Below are positions 20,796 to 31,399 of a stretch of DNA of 64,000 bases, in pieces; within the stretch, counting starts at the first letter, position 1; each line of letters starts with the position of its first letter. The notes under the pieces were generated by a model. That model did not search any database. It worked only from the letters and a program-made list of their open reading frames with translations, and had not been told where the DNA came from. The stretch is taken from NCBI GenBank assembly GCA_030544215.1, contig JARZZO010000013.1:22062729-22126728 (forward strand). The letters run 5' to 3'. Source of the DNA: Zantedeschia hybrid cultivar (lineage: Eukaryota; Streptophyta; Magnoliopsida; Alismatales; Araceae). A program made the translations under genes and the position numbers.

Positions 20796-22042
20796 CCCCG
20801 GCCGCAGCTTCGGCGCCCTCTTCAGCCGGACAAGCTTCGGCTGGAGATCCGGTCGCGACAGCTCTCGCCTTGTCCTCCCCCGGGGCCTCTTCAAGAGGAA
20901 GATAGGGGAAGACTCGAGGGGGAGAATGCGATGGGTCCGGCCAGGCTCCCATATCAATAAGCCTGTCCTCGTCCGACCAAAGCTCCGCGATCTTGTACGG
21001 AGCCTCGGCTTCGAAGAGGTGCGCGTCGGCGAATTGCTCGGGGCTGAGAGAGGGTGGGTCGGAAAGGCCCTCGGCCAAAGGTGCCCATTCGGTGGGGAAG
21101 GGCCACACACTCTTCTCCTTCTCCGGGAGAGAGATGAAAAAGAAACCCTTCTTCCAATGATGGATGGATGAGGGCTTCCTGGAGAAGATCCTCTGTCCAA
21201 AGCGAGGGACGAAGCAATACCAGGAAGACTTCCCCTGAGGCTTGATCTTGAAAAGATGGCGGAAAAGATTTATCGAAGGGTTGAAGTCGAGATAGGAGTT
21301 CAATGCTAAGAAGGCGTAGACTGTCTGCTAGGAATTCGGAAACAGTTGGGACGGGGCCAGTCCGTAAAAACTCAGAAGATTTATGACGAAGGAATGAAGA
21401 GGAAGGCGGAAGCCCGCTCGGAAGCTGTGCTCATAAATCGAAAAGCTGCCCGGCCGAACGGTGTTAGCTCTGGTGTGCCTCCCGGGCCGGATGGGAACCA
21501 TCCAAGACAGAATCTAGTAGTAGTTAGTAATAACCTTGATGGTTTCAACATCAAGGACACTAGCTACGTCCGAAACCATCTCGGCCGGACGACGGCCCGA
21601 AGTGGAAGGCTCAGCAGCATTCGGAACCGGTTCTGCCTCGTCCGCCATGACGGATAGAAAAGAGTTTGAAGAAAAAGGAGATGATAGAGAAGACTGGGGA
21701 GGTCTGGATGAGGAACAAGAAGAACCGCTTTCGGTCGAAGAGTTGCTCTCGGCCGAAGGAGATCTACTGGACATGAATCAAAAGAGAGAGAACACGAAAG
21801 TTGAGGCTTACCCTCAAGCTAAGAGTCTCCCCGGTGGCTAAAAGTCTCTCCGGCGACAAAGGATTTCCCGGCGACGACTCCCGACGACAAGGAGCTCCTT
21901 GGCGATGGACAAGGCGTCCTCAAACACCCGCAGTAGCACGCTCACTGCCAGAGAAACATGGGCGCTCGAAGAAGTTGCTCACAGGGATGCACAGGCACAG
22001 AAGAAGAAGAAAGCAGAACAGTAGCCAGGGAAGAGGGGTTGA

Positions 22043-22050
22043 TATTTATA
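22043..22050 (-). promoter_or_regulatory. Antisense TATA box
   Basis: Minus strand reads CCCTATAAATATCAACCC, a canonical plant TATA box about 270 bp upstream of the antisense ATG at 21774. A CT-rich stretch follows (TTTCTTCTTCTTCTG), as in many plant 5' leaders. Confidence 0.6.
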
Positions 22051-22234
22051 GGGGGACTTGAGGGGGTACGGTGCTGAACCAACGGCTAAGATCATCCCAC
22101 TCCTTGGCTCCGCCCTATTTGGATGCGCAACATGTGTCCCGTCCTTCGTCATGATGACGAGCGGGCTGCCTGATCGAGGGGAGGCAATCAACGGCCGGAT
22201 GCGGCCTGACCCTTCGGCTATTCGTCCGGATACT

Positions 22235-22246
22235 TGCCACGTGTCC
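22235..22246 (-). promoter_or_regulatory. G-box/ABRE-like site upstream of the antisense TATA box
   Basis: TGCCACGTGTCC contains the CACGTG G-box core (22238-22243) with the ACGTGTC form of abscisic-acid response elements. It lies about 190 bp upstream of the antisense TATA box. Confidence 0.45.
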
Positions 22247-22710
22247 CGATCCTCGTGCCGAAGGCCGGAGAAGCGGCGATCCAAGTGAAGTCTTGGGCAG
22301 AGAACCGAAGTGACAGCGATCCGCGTGATCGCTGTTAACGGCTGAGATCTTTTTGTGCTTTAGGCAGATCGGCCGGATGCGCAATGCGTGTCCTGTATTT
22401 GTTATGACGCGACCGTGAAGGCGGGAATCCCGAGGTCTTTCTCGCCTTTGCCCGGTGTCCCGATATACTGAGAACTCGCCTTTTCGCGACTGGAGACGAA
22501 GGCATTCATCATCAAGTCTCGGCCTGAGACGAAGGTGTCGACGACAGGGTCCCGACTTGAGACGAGGCTGTTTGTCACCAGCCTCGGCCGACCTAAGGTG
22601 AAGACTTACCTCCCAATTTCTGAAACTGGTGGTAACAGTTTCGGATGAAGTGCGAATGATGTTTTTTCCGTAAGGGCTTCGGATTTTACTCTCGGCGTTT
22701 CATGGAATTG

Positions 22711-22730
22711 AGAACGACAAGAGTAGAGGG
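22711..22730 (+). other. Polypurine tract
   Basis: AGAACGACAAGAGTAGAGGG just before the 3' LTR; it would prime plus-strand DNA synthesis. Confidence 0.65.
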
Positions 22731-22735
22731 CCATG

Positions 22736-23551
22736 TGATGGGGTAGAATCCGATTCGGCTCATTAAGCAGCCCAATATCAACAGCCCAACAGTTGCAGTT
22801 CAATAATAGCGGCCCACTGGCAGCCTTCGGCCCATTAGCAGCCCAGCAGCCTTTGGCCCACTAAGCGGCATTCGGCCCAACAGCGGCCCCCAACCTTCGG
22901 CCTAGTAGCCGTATCCGGCCCACTCCGGTGGGAGGGTTAGGCACTATGGCGGTTTACCAGTAAACCAAAACATAGTCCTATATCGGCTGCCGCCACCAAG
23001 TAACTTCTATCCTCCGTTATAAATACACGGCTATTTATTACCAAAGGTATGTCTTCTTGACCAAGGACAACAGTCCAAAAACATCAAAGCTACCTCTTCT
23101 TTCTTCCCTTCTGAATCGAATCTTCTTCAGAAGTTGATTTAGCCGTCGGAGGGGGTTCTCTTGGGCCGAAGTCCGGGACCCCTATTGACTGGTTCTTCTT
23201 CTTCTTCTTCTTCTTACAGGGACCTCGGTTTGAATCTTCGCCGACCTCTCCGAATCGGCCTCAGCCACCGACTTCGGATTTTCTCCCTCCGGTCTCGACG
23301 TCGCCCTTCACCGGACGGGTCCGCTTCGATCCTGCGGAGTCCGCTTCTCCCTCGGCCTCGCTCTTTGCTGCGTAGGTCCTCATCGGCCGAAAGAGTCTCG
23401 GCTTAGCTCCCGGCACGTCTTCGCCCGGGTGCATCTCGGCCAGGAAGCCTCGGCCCACGCTTCGCCCTCGTCTCGGTCCGGATCTCTGTCGGTCATCTTC
23501 GATCCCGGATTATAATCCTGGAATCCGATCGTGATAGCTTCGGCTATATCA
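22736..23551 (+). repeat. Tat element 3' LTR
   Basis: 816 bp, TGATGGGG...TATATCA, homologous throughout to 12859-13622, with TATAAATA at 23018-23025. The target duplication AGGAT follows directly (23552-23556). Confidence 0.95.
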
Positions 23552-23556
23552 AGGAT

Positions 23557-24465
23557 AAAATCCAATGGGTTGTATGGCCAGCGGCTGTCTTCCAATGGGC
23601 TGAAATATAGTGATCTTGACTTGATCAATGACGAGCTGCCATGTCATTCAACCAATGAATGGGTGACATGTCATCCTTATCCAATCCTAGCTTGCCATGT
23701 CACTCTACCAATCAACAAGTGACATGTTAGTCATAGTGCCATGTATCACCACATTGTTGGGCCGTGATAGGGAGAGATAATTTTACTTTAACTCCTATGA
23801 TCCTATCTTAATGATCTTTTACTTTTCTATCTTAAATTTTAATAATTTAAGTTTATAACTTTATATTTTTGGAGATATACCCTTCTTAATTATTTTTGGG
23901 ATTTAAAATAATTTTCTTTCTATGTGAACCTTACAACTTTATATTTGCACATGTGTCCCTATTTATTTTAGTTGGTTCTTACAAACATCCCCTGTGGTTG
24001 GTTGTCCACCTGACCAGTGGTACATTCTTCCACTTAGAAGTGAATTTGTAGTACCCTAAAAAGAAAGAGCATTGTCAATTAGTAAATTTGCAGTAGCATA
24101 GCCATAGACCATCTTGTCTTGTAAAAGCACTTAATAATGAAATGCTCGTATGCATAACAGTAAGTACAAAAAGTCTATTTTGCACACTATCGGGTTTTTA
24201 TACATATTGGGGTTCTTGGAAGAATCCTAGAAAACCAATGTGTGTGTAAAATCATGTTTGGCAGCAGAAACTCAATTTGCAAGCCAAACCTGGGCTTTAC
24301 ATGTTCCCATCTATCTAATTGAGTTCCATGACTTAAATTCCTTATAATCATGTTAAGCAACATTTTAGACATTAGGGTTTGGGTTGTTACGGGTCCTAAG
24401 AGTTAGAAGCACTCAAACAGACTTAGGACTGAAGAAATGAGTTCCAAGAACAAGGGCTTAAAGGT
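23557..24465. other. Old LTR-like remnant and spacer
   Basis: No gene. The first 420 bp continue the sequence cut at 12858 (repeated GCCATGTCA...GTGACATGT phrases at 23640-23730, then AT-rich DNA) and end in GGTTCTTACA near 23979. The remainder has no recognisable feature. Confidence 0.45.
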
Positions 24466-24801
24466 TCATCTATTTTCCTTATCAAACCAGCTCACAGATT
24501 TTTGAAAGAAGTTATGGCTTGTATCACCAACTTCACCAAAAAATAAATCGAAGCGGTATAACCAAGTAATGAGGACTTCATCTATTTTCCTTATCAAACC
24601 AGCTCACAAATTTTTGAAAGAAGTTATGGCTTGTATCACCAACTTCACCAAAAAATAAATCGAAGCGGTATAACCAAGTAATGAGGACTTCATCTATTTT
24701 CCTTATCAAACCAGCTCACAGATTTTTGAAAGAAGTTATGGCTTGTATCACCAACTTCACCAAAAAATAAATCGAAGCAGTATAACCAAGTAATGAGGAG
24801 A
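24466..24801. repeat. Three tandem copies of a 112-bp unit
   Basis: Copies start at 24466, 24578 and 24690 with TCATCTATTTTCCTTATCAA and are almost identical (differences such as CACAGA/CACAAA and AAGCGG/AAGCAG). A similar phrase (TTTTGAAAGAAGTT...ATAAAT) occurs once near 44372, so the unit probably derives from a LINE 3' end in antisense. Confidence 0.95.
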
Positions 24802-25779
24802 ATTTCCTCACTCAGAAAACTACAGAGCCAGGATCCTCAATGACCCTCCAACTAGGTAACTACACCTCCTGTTGGCAGTTGCAAAACAATTAACAGGAAA
24901 CAAATGCCAAAGAAATAACAAACCACCTTCTCCTACTGAACAACGTGACAAATATGGACTTCTGAATAGTGTTCTACTCCTTTGGAAAGAAACATTTGTT
25001 CTGACTGCATAGCCTCTGATTCCATTGTGGGTAGATTGTTGGACTAACACCTTACGAGATACATTTTGTGGACCAGGTGATCAACCTAAAATGTAATAAC
25101 CATCACGTAATTAGAATCTTTGCATTGACATGAAATTTGAAAACAGTGACACTCCTTGAAAATTAATGCTACAATGACAAAGCTTCACAGATCCTGGATA
25201 ATCTCCTGCTTCTAATATTCAACCACTCCAATTTTCTTGTCCAAACAAGTAAAATATGTCCCCAAGCACCTTATGATCTTCTACATTTGAAGTTTGCAGG
25301 GAAAGCCCTTATGAAAATGGACTGTCATAAACCCTTCTTCCAAACGGTCTACGTTATTCTCTTGGAGGCAGATGAGCTTCACACATCTGCTGTTGATTGC
25401 ATCTCCGAGTGCCATTGTATGGTGGAATAGCTTAGACTTATGGAAAACAAGGAAAGTAAAATTAGGTCCAAGCTCCCTTCTGTGTTCTGCTGCCCAAGGT
25501 CTGCCCTTCCTGGAGATCACTGAAACCTTGCAGCCAGTTCTGAAGTTCCCATTGACACTTGGATTTCACAGGGTTATTTTCCTTCTTAGAGTTGACATCC
25601 CATAGATTGGGAAATTGACCAACCTGATCCAGAATTTGTAAACCCAACAGCTTAGCTTTCTCTGAAATTTCTTTATCACTTGATGCTACCAGAAAATTTG
25701 CATGATTTATGCCTTTCCCCATTAATATTTCTTTTAATATTTTTAAGACTGGCCTTTCCCCTTTCTAGTGCTGTGTATG
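24802..25779. other. Spacer without a recognised gene
   Basis: Mixed-composition DNA with only short open frames on either strand. Nothing recognised. Confidence 0.5.
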
Positions 25780-26357
25780 GGATTTTCTGATGCCATCCTA
25801 TTATTGTCTTTTGACGAGTCCCCAGAACGGTACAGAGGAAGATTGGGTGGAAGAGGATAGTGAAAAGAAAATTGGAGGCTCTTAGAAGTTCATTCCTTTG
25901 GAAGGGTCGTCTCCGGGCAATGAAGGCTTACGTTTGGTAAGCTAGAAGAGAGTTTGCAGGAACAAAGAGGAAGGTCAAGCTGTACAGTAAGCATTGCAAC
26001 TTTCAACAGTGGCTTGCAAAGTCATTGTGGAGATTGGGTGAAAATGAAGATAGAAAATTGTGAGAGCCAAACTCTGTAGGCTTGTAGTGATTGGTCATTG
26101 GTTCCAACTAACACCTCCACCCTACTCAAGTGTGGAGGAACATCTTCTAGAACATTGATTTTATGGTTAAATCTAAAGCTTAATTTAGGTGATGGAAAGC
26201 AGATTAAGTTTTGGGAGGACACATGGTGCTTACTTGGGGCAGCGATCCAAGAACTTGTGAATATGAATCCAGACAAAGGCAAAATTTCTGAAAATTCAAG
26301 GGTGCAAATGCATATTGCCATAAAATATGAACATAGATTCATGTGGAACCCGCAATA
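25780..26357 (+). pseudogene. LINE RT C-terminal fragment
   Basis: Decayed LINE text: FRVPRTVQRK, then KRKLEALRSSFLWKG at about 25858-25905, followed by VWRNIF-like and LGDGKQIKFWEDTW at about 26188-26225. Frames shift between the blocks. A T-run and a CTGAAAGCAAACAGT-like LINE end follow near 26420-26450. Confidence 0.65.
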
Positions 26358-27758
26358 GGCGGGGGGGGCCGTTCCCCACTGTTTGAACGTCATAATTAAC
26401 AACAATGTGTTATACTTCTTTTTTTTCTGAAAGCAAACAGTGATCATATATCGCTGATTTGTTTGATCTCTTTTTTTCAGCCATGCTAGGTGAGTTTTTC
26501 GTTTCTTTGAAGAAGTGTTCTTTGTTGCTTCATGCTAGCTCAAATGCTGCTTTCTTCTTTGAATCTGTGAGGTTGCCTTTTATAATGTTTCAACTTTCAA
26601 GTAGTAATTTTGAACTCATTTAAAGTGTTTTTCTAGGGGCCTTTTGTTATTTATGCACATATTTTGTCTCAGCTTAGTAAGGTTGCTCCACTGTAGTCTG
26701 TAGGTTACAAGTTCAAAACTGGAGAGAGCCTCCCCATAGAGGCATGGAATGTAGAATCGGCCAATTCCGAGCGGATCCGATCGCAAGGGGGAAACCCAAC
26801 TCCCCCATCAAAAGAGTATATAAAAAAATAACATAAGAATGAATCAGGCCAATTGCTCTAAAATCGATCATATCGGCCTGGTTAGGGCCACTACAAGCCG
26901 ATCTAGGCCAATGCGGCCTGTGTCAGCCTGATCCAGGCCAATGTGGCCTATTATCTAGTGTTTTTAATTGAATTTGATTGTTAGTGTGGTATTCCTTTTT
27001 TTTCTCATTATTTTCTTGTTTTTTTTTTATCTCGTTTCAATTTTTTATAGGGTGTTTGATTGCTTTTTTTTACCTCTTTTTTCTTTCAAATTTAAAATTT
27101 GAGGTATCATGCTGAAGGCAACGTGTTTAGCAACCTCTTTCCTAACTTTTAGGAAGGCATCCAATCCTTCATTAACATTCCCTAGAGAAAAAACAACATA
27201 AATATTATTTTTATTTTGAGGAAGCACTCTCTCTCTCCTCCTCCGTCTCTCTATCTCTCTTCCCATGTCTCCCCCCCTTCTCTCTGTCTCCACATTCTAC
27301 GTAACAGTCCCAATTTGCAGATCTTCAGTAGTGCACAATTTCCAAAATAAAATAATAAGATATAGCAAGGTAAAAGCTCAAAAGAAAGATCATGTCCATT
27401 GTACAACAGTAAAAACAAAGATAATAATACATATCCAAGAAATAAAGTAACCCACCATACTTGAAAATTTCTCACTTGAACTTATCCTAGTTCTTAACTT
27501 CTTTTCTTAAAAAATTATTTTTAATCTTCATGAGAATTCATATTGAGATCTCAATAGGAATCATTATATTCCTACTGCCATCCCTCACTCACCACCTCAA
27601 TTCACTTGTCCTTTTAAGACATGTTTCTTTATTCATTCCACTGCACAATGTGTTTGTTCTTCATTTGAATGAGATGATTCTTATAGTAAAATGAGATGCA
27701 CTTATTGTAACCGTGGAGTGAAACAACGGGGCGGAAAACATAACAGGGTGATAACATA
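26358..27758. other. Spacer and dispersed repeat
   Basis: No gene. 26750-26960 has repeated GGCC(A/T)AT(G/T)(C/T)GGCCT phrases. A CT-rich run lies at 27226-27300. 27320-27600 is homologous to the block at about 10250-10550. Confidence 0.45.
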
Positions 27759-27862
27759 TTTTCTTCACTTCATTTACTCTTTAACCGATATATATGATCA
27801 GACTTTCATGTTTTCTTCACTTCATTTACTCTTTAACCGATATATATGATCAGACTTTCATG
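27759..27862. repeat. Perfect tandem duplication of 52 bp
   Basis: The unit TTTTCTTCACTTCATTTACT and onward starts at 27759 and 27811 with no visible difference, so the duplication is recent. Confidence 0.9.
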
Positions 27863-27915
27863 TTCTTTTCTTCCTTTAATTAATGATATTCAGAAGTTAA
27901 TGGTAATTAATATTA

Positions 27916-28382
27916 GGACTTTTTTATTTTGTAACCCCTATAAACATTTGATTACAGAAAAGCCTTCCTAATTGAACTATTTTCTCAAAAGCCCCATAAT
28001 CTTTGAATATTTATGAAAATAGCCTTGTGATTAACGGACATTTGAAATAAAGAATATGCGAGGGAATATTCCATCTTACTGACTGTTTAGCTGCCACTAC
28101 TGTTATTCCAGTTGACTCACTTGCTCTGCGGCAGCTCTGCGATGGTCAACTGTCCCTGTCTATTGCTCTATTATTCCACATGTGGTTGAGATGGTAGGTC
28201 ATTACAGAGCATGCGAGACACTTGCAATAGCAACGGCTGGCCACTGAAGGGCAAACGTCCATTAGTCGTAGGGGTGTTTTCGTATATATTCAAAGATTAT
28301 GGGGCTTCTGAGAAAATAGTTGATTAGGAGGGCTTTTTTATAATATCACAAGTTTATAGGGGTTAAAAAGTAAACAAGTCCC
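27916..28382. mobile_element. MITE with long terminal inverted repeats (Mutator-like)
   Basis: The left arm (27916-about 28050) and right arm (about 28255-28382) are inverted copies sharing AACCCCTATAAAC, a stretch ending ACTATTTTCTCA and GCCCCATAATCTTTGAATAT. The 467-bp element is flanked by TTAATATTA (27907-27915) and TTGATATTA (28383-28391), a 9-bp duplication with one mismatch, the size typical of Mutator-like transposases. No coding capacity; the core is about 200 bp. Confidence 0.8.
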
Positions 28383-28391
28383 TTGATATTA

Positions 28392-29380
28392 ATACTAAAA
28401 GGATATGAAAAATACTTTTTACAAAAAAAGATACAAAAATACTTATTAAAAGTCATAATCATAGGATTGTAAGGATGAGTCATTTCATTTCTTATCTTTG
28501 ACTGGTCTGTACATTTGTAGTCTATTGCTACACCGACAGGGTGACCAACCCTTTGACCCAAAGTGACAAGATACCACTCACTGGCAGTCGTAGGTAGCTG
28601 AGTTGGCTGTTCATTGATAGTCCTTTTAGCCTCCACCTATCTGCCCCATAAAGCCTCCGGATATCCACTGGGCGAGGTGGGAAAGAAGGCTGACCTGGGT
28701 ACGTAGTCTCTTGACCACATCATCTACAAGCCCAATCACGAGTGCATTCTAGTAGGGTCTCTACCCTCTGCCTAAGTTGAGATCCCGAATTCGGATTTTA
28801 ACACTGTAAGAAAAATGGATGTTCCTTACCTCGACACCATACATTACAGGAAGCTTGACCTGGGTGCTTCCATATTCCTAGAGAGCAGACTTGTGGGTTC
28901 GTCTCGCTAATAAAGTGATGTCATTTCAAATCTTAAGAAAACAAACCATCGTCGAGGGAATCATTGTTCTTTTTGGAAGGTTTTCTCACTTTCGATGTGA
29001 TGTGGGACATCAACCGATATGGACCCAAACACTAAAGACAATGCGAGATTAATAACAAACACCATAAGGAAAAGCAAATAACAGCACGTATCAACAATAT
29101 CCATGAGTGATAATAACAAGAAGCAAGCCCAGAAGCAGTCCTTTGCAGTGAAGAAGCGAGCAGAACCAATGGTTGTTAGGACTACCAGAGTCTAGGGCAT
29201 CACCACCACAAACAATTGTCACAACCAGGGACCACGAGAGGGTTCCTCACGACTCACAACGGGCAACTCAACTCAACTCATCTCAACTCACAACTGGCAG
29301 CAAATTTAAAATTTAAATAGCTGGCTAGTCGTTCCTGTATCTCTTACAAGCACGGGAACAAAGTTGACGTGCTATACTAG
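28392..29380. other. Dispersed repeat copy (related to 10.7-11.6 kb) and spacer
   Basis: No gene. 28430-28860 resembles 11150-11575 in order: a GGATTGTAAGGATGAG-like start, ACTCACTGGCAGTCGTAG, a CATATCC...GGCGAGG(T/C)GG block, CTCTGCC...GAGATCC(C)GAA, and a TTACCTCGACACCATACAT block. The remainder is unremarkable. Confidence 0.5.
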
Positions 29381-29389
29381 TGGAGCAGG

Positions 29390-30452
29390 AAATAGGGAAG
29401 GCTAGCAGTCTCTTACCTGCTTGCTAAAGAACGGCCACCAATACCGAAGATGCTGGGCCCCTAGAAGGCTGGATGGATTGTCCAGAACAGCGAATGGACT
29501 TCCTTTGCGGGCCTGCCGCAGTGGGGTGATCTGTGCTGAAATGGGGGGCCTCCAGATGGGTCTAGACAACGGGTTGAGGCCCATGACCAGGTCAGCAGGG
29601 GTGCAGACGTTGGGCGAGGCGATGGAGAATCAAGACGCTCCACGTGGACACGGCGCGAGTGAAAAGAAACCCTTGGCATATCCGTCGAGGGCTCGTGCGA
29701 CAAGGAAGGGCGTTGCGGAATGGGAACCGGTGTCACGTGGTGCGGTTGGGATCATGCATAGGCATGAATGACGACGAGGGGGCCGGCGAACAACATCGGA
29801 ATGACGCGTGGCGGAGGACGACAGAGCGGAGGGCACGAACAGGCGCCGTGTGGCACCGCGGCGGGTGGTGGGGCAGGAGGCAGCCCGCACGACGAGGTAG
29901 GTAGGCAGGTGTTTCGCACGGCCGACGCGTGGCAGGGCATCGACACGGGCGGGGTGCACGAGCGATGAGGGAGGGCTGCACGAACAAGACGAGGGTGCCG
30001 CGTGATAGTGGCGTCGAGTGTGAGTTGCCCGCTCGGGCACCGGCGATGAGGGGGACAAGCGGGCAAACCTGTTGTTGCCTTCACGTGGGCGGTTGGACCG
30101 TTTTGCCCCAGCACGGCGATGATGCCCGTGGCAATGAACGTCGACGCTGCAACACGTGGCGCTTAGATGGGGACATGTGCTCCCTTTAGGCGCTGGTGTC
30201 GAGGCGAACAACGTTGGGCTCCCTTCGGCGTTTTTGGCTGGCGGAACTAGACGACAGGGATAAAAGAGAGCGATGCAGAGAGATAGAAATAGAGAGGAGG
30301 TTGAGGGGAATGTCATGGAGGCCAGGCCAGAAAGAGACGACAAGGTAAAGAAATTTGGAGGAAGAAGGAGAGGGGGAGAAGGGGATTAGGGCTTCACACC
30401 CAAGAAGACGATCCCATCTCGGGATGAATGCACAATGGCTCTGATGCCAAGT
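29390..30452 (-). other. GC-rich block ending in a primer-binding-site-like sequence (LARD-like interior?)
   Basis: GC-rich, CpG-rich DNA (about 29500-30250) surrounded by AT-rich sequence. Long frames exist on both strands (for example 29630-30343 minus), but they have low-complexity Ser/Pro/Arg composition and no domain, so I do not call them genes. At 30437-30449 the minus strand reads TGGCATCAGAGCC, close to the tRNA-Met primer site, right beside a TG at 30453. This fits the interior of a non-coding LTR element on the minus strand. Confidence 0.4.
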
Positions 30453-31399
30453 TGATGCGGGGGTGAAAGGGAAAAGGAAGAGGAGGAAGACAAGGGGAGG
30501 GGTTATCGACATCCCACAAGAAGAGTGGAGAGAATCTTTCCGACATCACACCAGAAGGACTTAGGGCATCTCAACCTAGGAAGAACTTCATCACGGAGGC
30601 TGCATGACTTCAAATCTTTCAAATTTCTTCATTGCTTCTCAAAAAAGGAGTACAAGCAAATTTATAAAGGCTGAAAAGTAACCCTAATGCAACGCTAATC
30701 ACCAAAGACCTAAATACCTCTTATTCAAAATGAAGGACTAAAATATGACCTAAAATCTTAAAAATGAAAAATACATTAAGTGGGCCCACTAATGGGCCCA
30801 ATAAAATATTAGATGGGCTTCCGACTTCTTTCCTACAATACTTGGATTCCCATCACAATGTCTTTCATAGAGTTGTTAAGAGAGTGCACATGAGTGTGCC
30901 TCACTATGGTTCTTCACCCCTTTTTAGATCATCAGTGTATAAGTAATCATTTCATATTTCCTTCTAGAGTCATAGTAAAGTATGTCTAGTATGACATGAA
31001 TATCATAGAAAAGAGTTTCATCTTTAATTTTTTTTCATGGGTACTTCTTAGGTTCATTTTCTTCAATGGACGTTGTCCATTCTTATATTTGATTTTCTTT
31101 TCTTTTGTGTGATATCACTATGTTTCTGTTTGTAGGTTAATGTCTGCCGGGATGAAGTTCAGGCCTGAATTAAATCCAGTCATATTACTGTGATATTGCT
31201 GATTAAGAAGAGCATCATTTAGCTTATGATCATTATGTAATGAAACATGTGCATTGTAGGAGATCCTATTTTTCATCTTAAAGATAATTGTAACCAGATA
31301 CAATCAATCCTAAAAACAGGTTAGAATAATAGAGCATCAGATATGATGCATGGGTCTCTATGTGGGTCGAAATCCCCCCTTAAGCTACTAAAAGAAGAA
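30453..31399 (-). other. Possible LTR adjoining the primer-site-like sequence; otherwise spacer
   Basis: Starts TGATGCGGGGG next to the primer-site-like motif. It includes GGGCCCA-rich sequence near 30780-30800. No partner LTR was found in the window, so the far end is undefined. No gene. Confidence 0.3.

Larger units (their letters stand above)
19351..21774 (-). pseudogene. Spliced antisense gene, putative gypsy-type transposon family (PF04195-like)
   Basis: A gene on the opposite strand to gag-pol. The likely start is ATG at 21774-21772 (MSSRSPSAESNSS). Three exons are seen: 21774-20796, 20731-20135 and 20051-19351. The introns have clean GT-AG ends: 20795-20732 (64 bp, G/GTAAGT ... TTACAG) and 20134-20052 (83 bp, CAG/GTAAAA ... 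CTACAG). Exon 1 carries a region recalling the putative gypsy-type transposon domain: PIRPGRHTRANTVRPG, FSIYEHSFRAGFRLPLHSFV, LLSFYGLAPSQLFPN, then FNPSINLFRHLFKIK and SSWYCFVPRF. Exon 3 is a long coiled coil with an acidic Pro/Ala-rich end. Two TAG codons (21516-21514, 21330-21328) and frameshifts near 20650 and 19660 break this copy. Function in the family is unknown. Confidence 0.8.
12859..23551 (+). mobile_element. Full-length Ty3/Gypsy retrotransposon, Tat lineage
   Basis: Complete element of 10.7 kb: 5' LTR 12859-13622, primer-binding site 13625-13642, gag, protease, RT, RNase H, a second (archaeal-type) RNase H, integrase, an antisense gene, polypurine tract and 3' LTR 22736-23551. The 5-bp target duplication AGGAT is exact at 12854-12858 and 23552-23556. 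The extra RNase H and the long 3' region with an antisense ORF are marks of the Tat clade. Sense ORFs contain many stops (mostly TAG) and a few frameshifts, so this copy is non-autonomous now. Confidence 0.95.

Noticed and set aside
20373..20960. 195-codon plus-strand frame behind integrase
   Set aside because: It overlaps the antisense gene exons, which have splice sites and domain similarity; the plus frame is Arg/Pro-rich without motifs.
24466..24801. CRISPR-like repeat array
   Set aside because: The units are contiguous 112-bp tandem copies without spacers, in a plant genome.
29630..30343. 237-codon minus-strand frame and overlapping plus-strand frames in the GC-rich block
   Set aside because: Long frames are expected in GC-rich DNA. 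The composition is Ser/Pro/Arg-rich without domains, and several overlapping frames are equally open.
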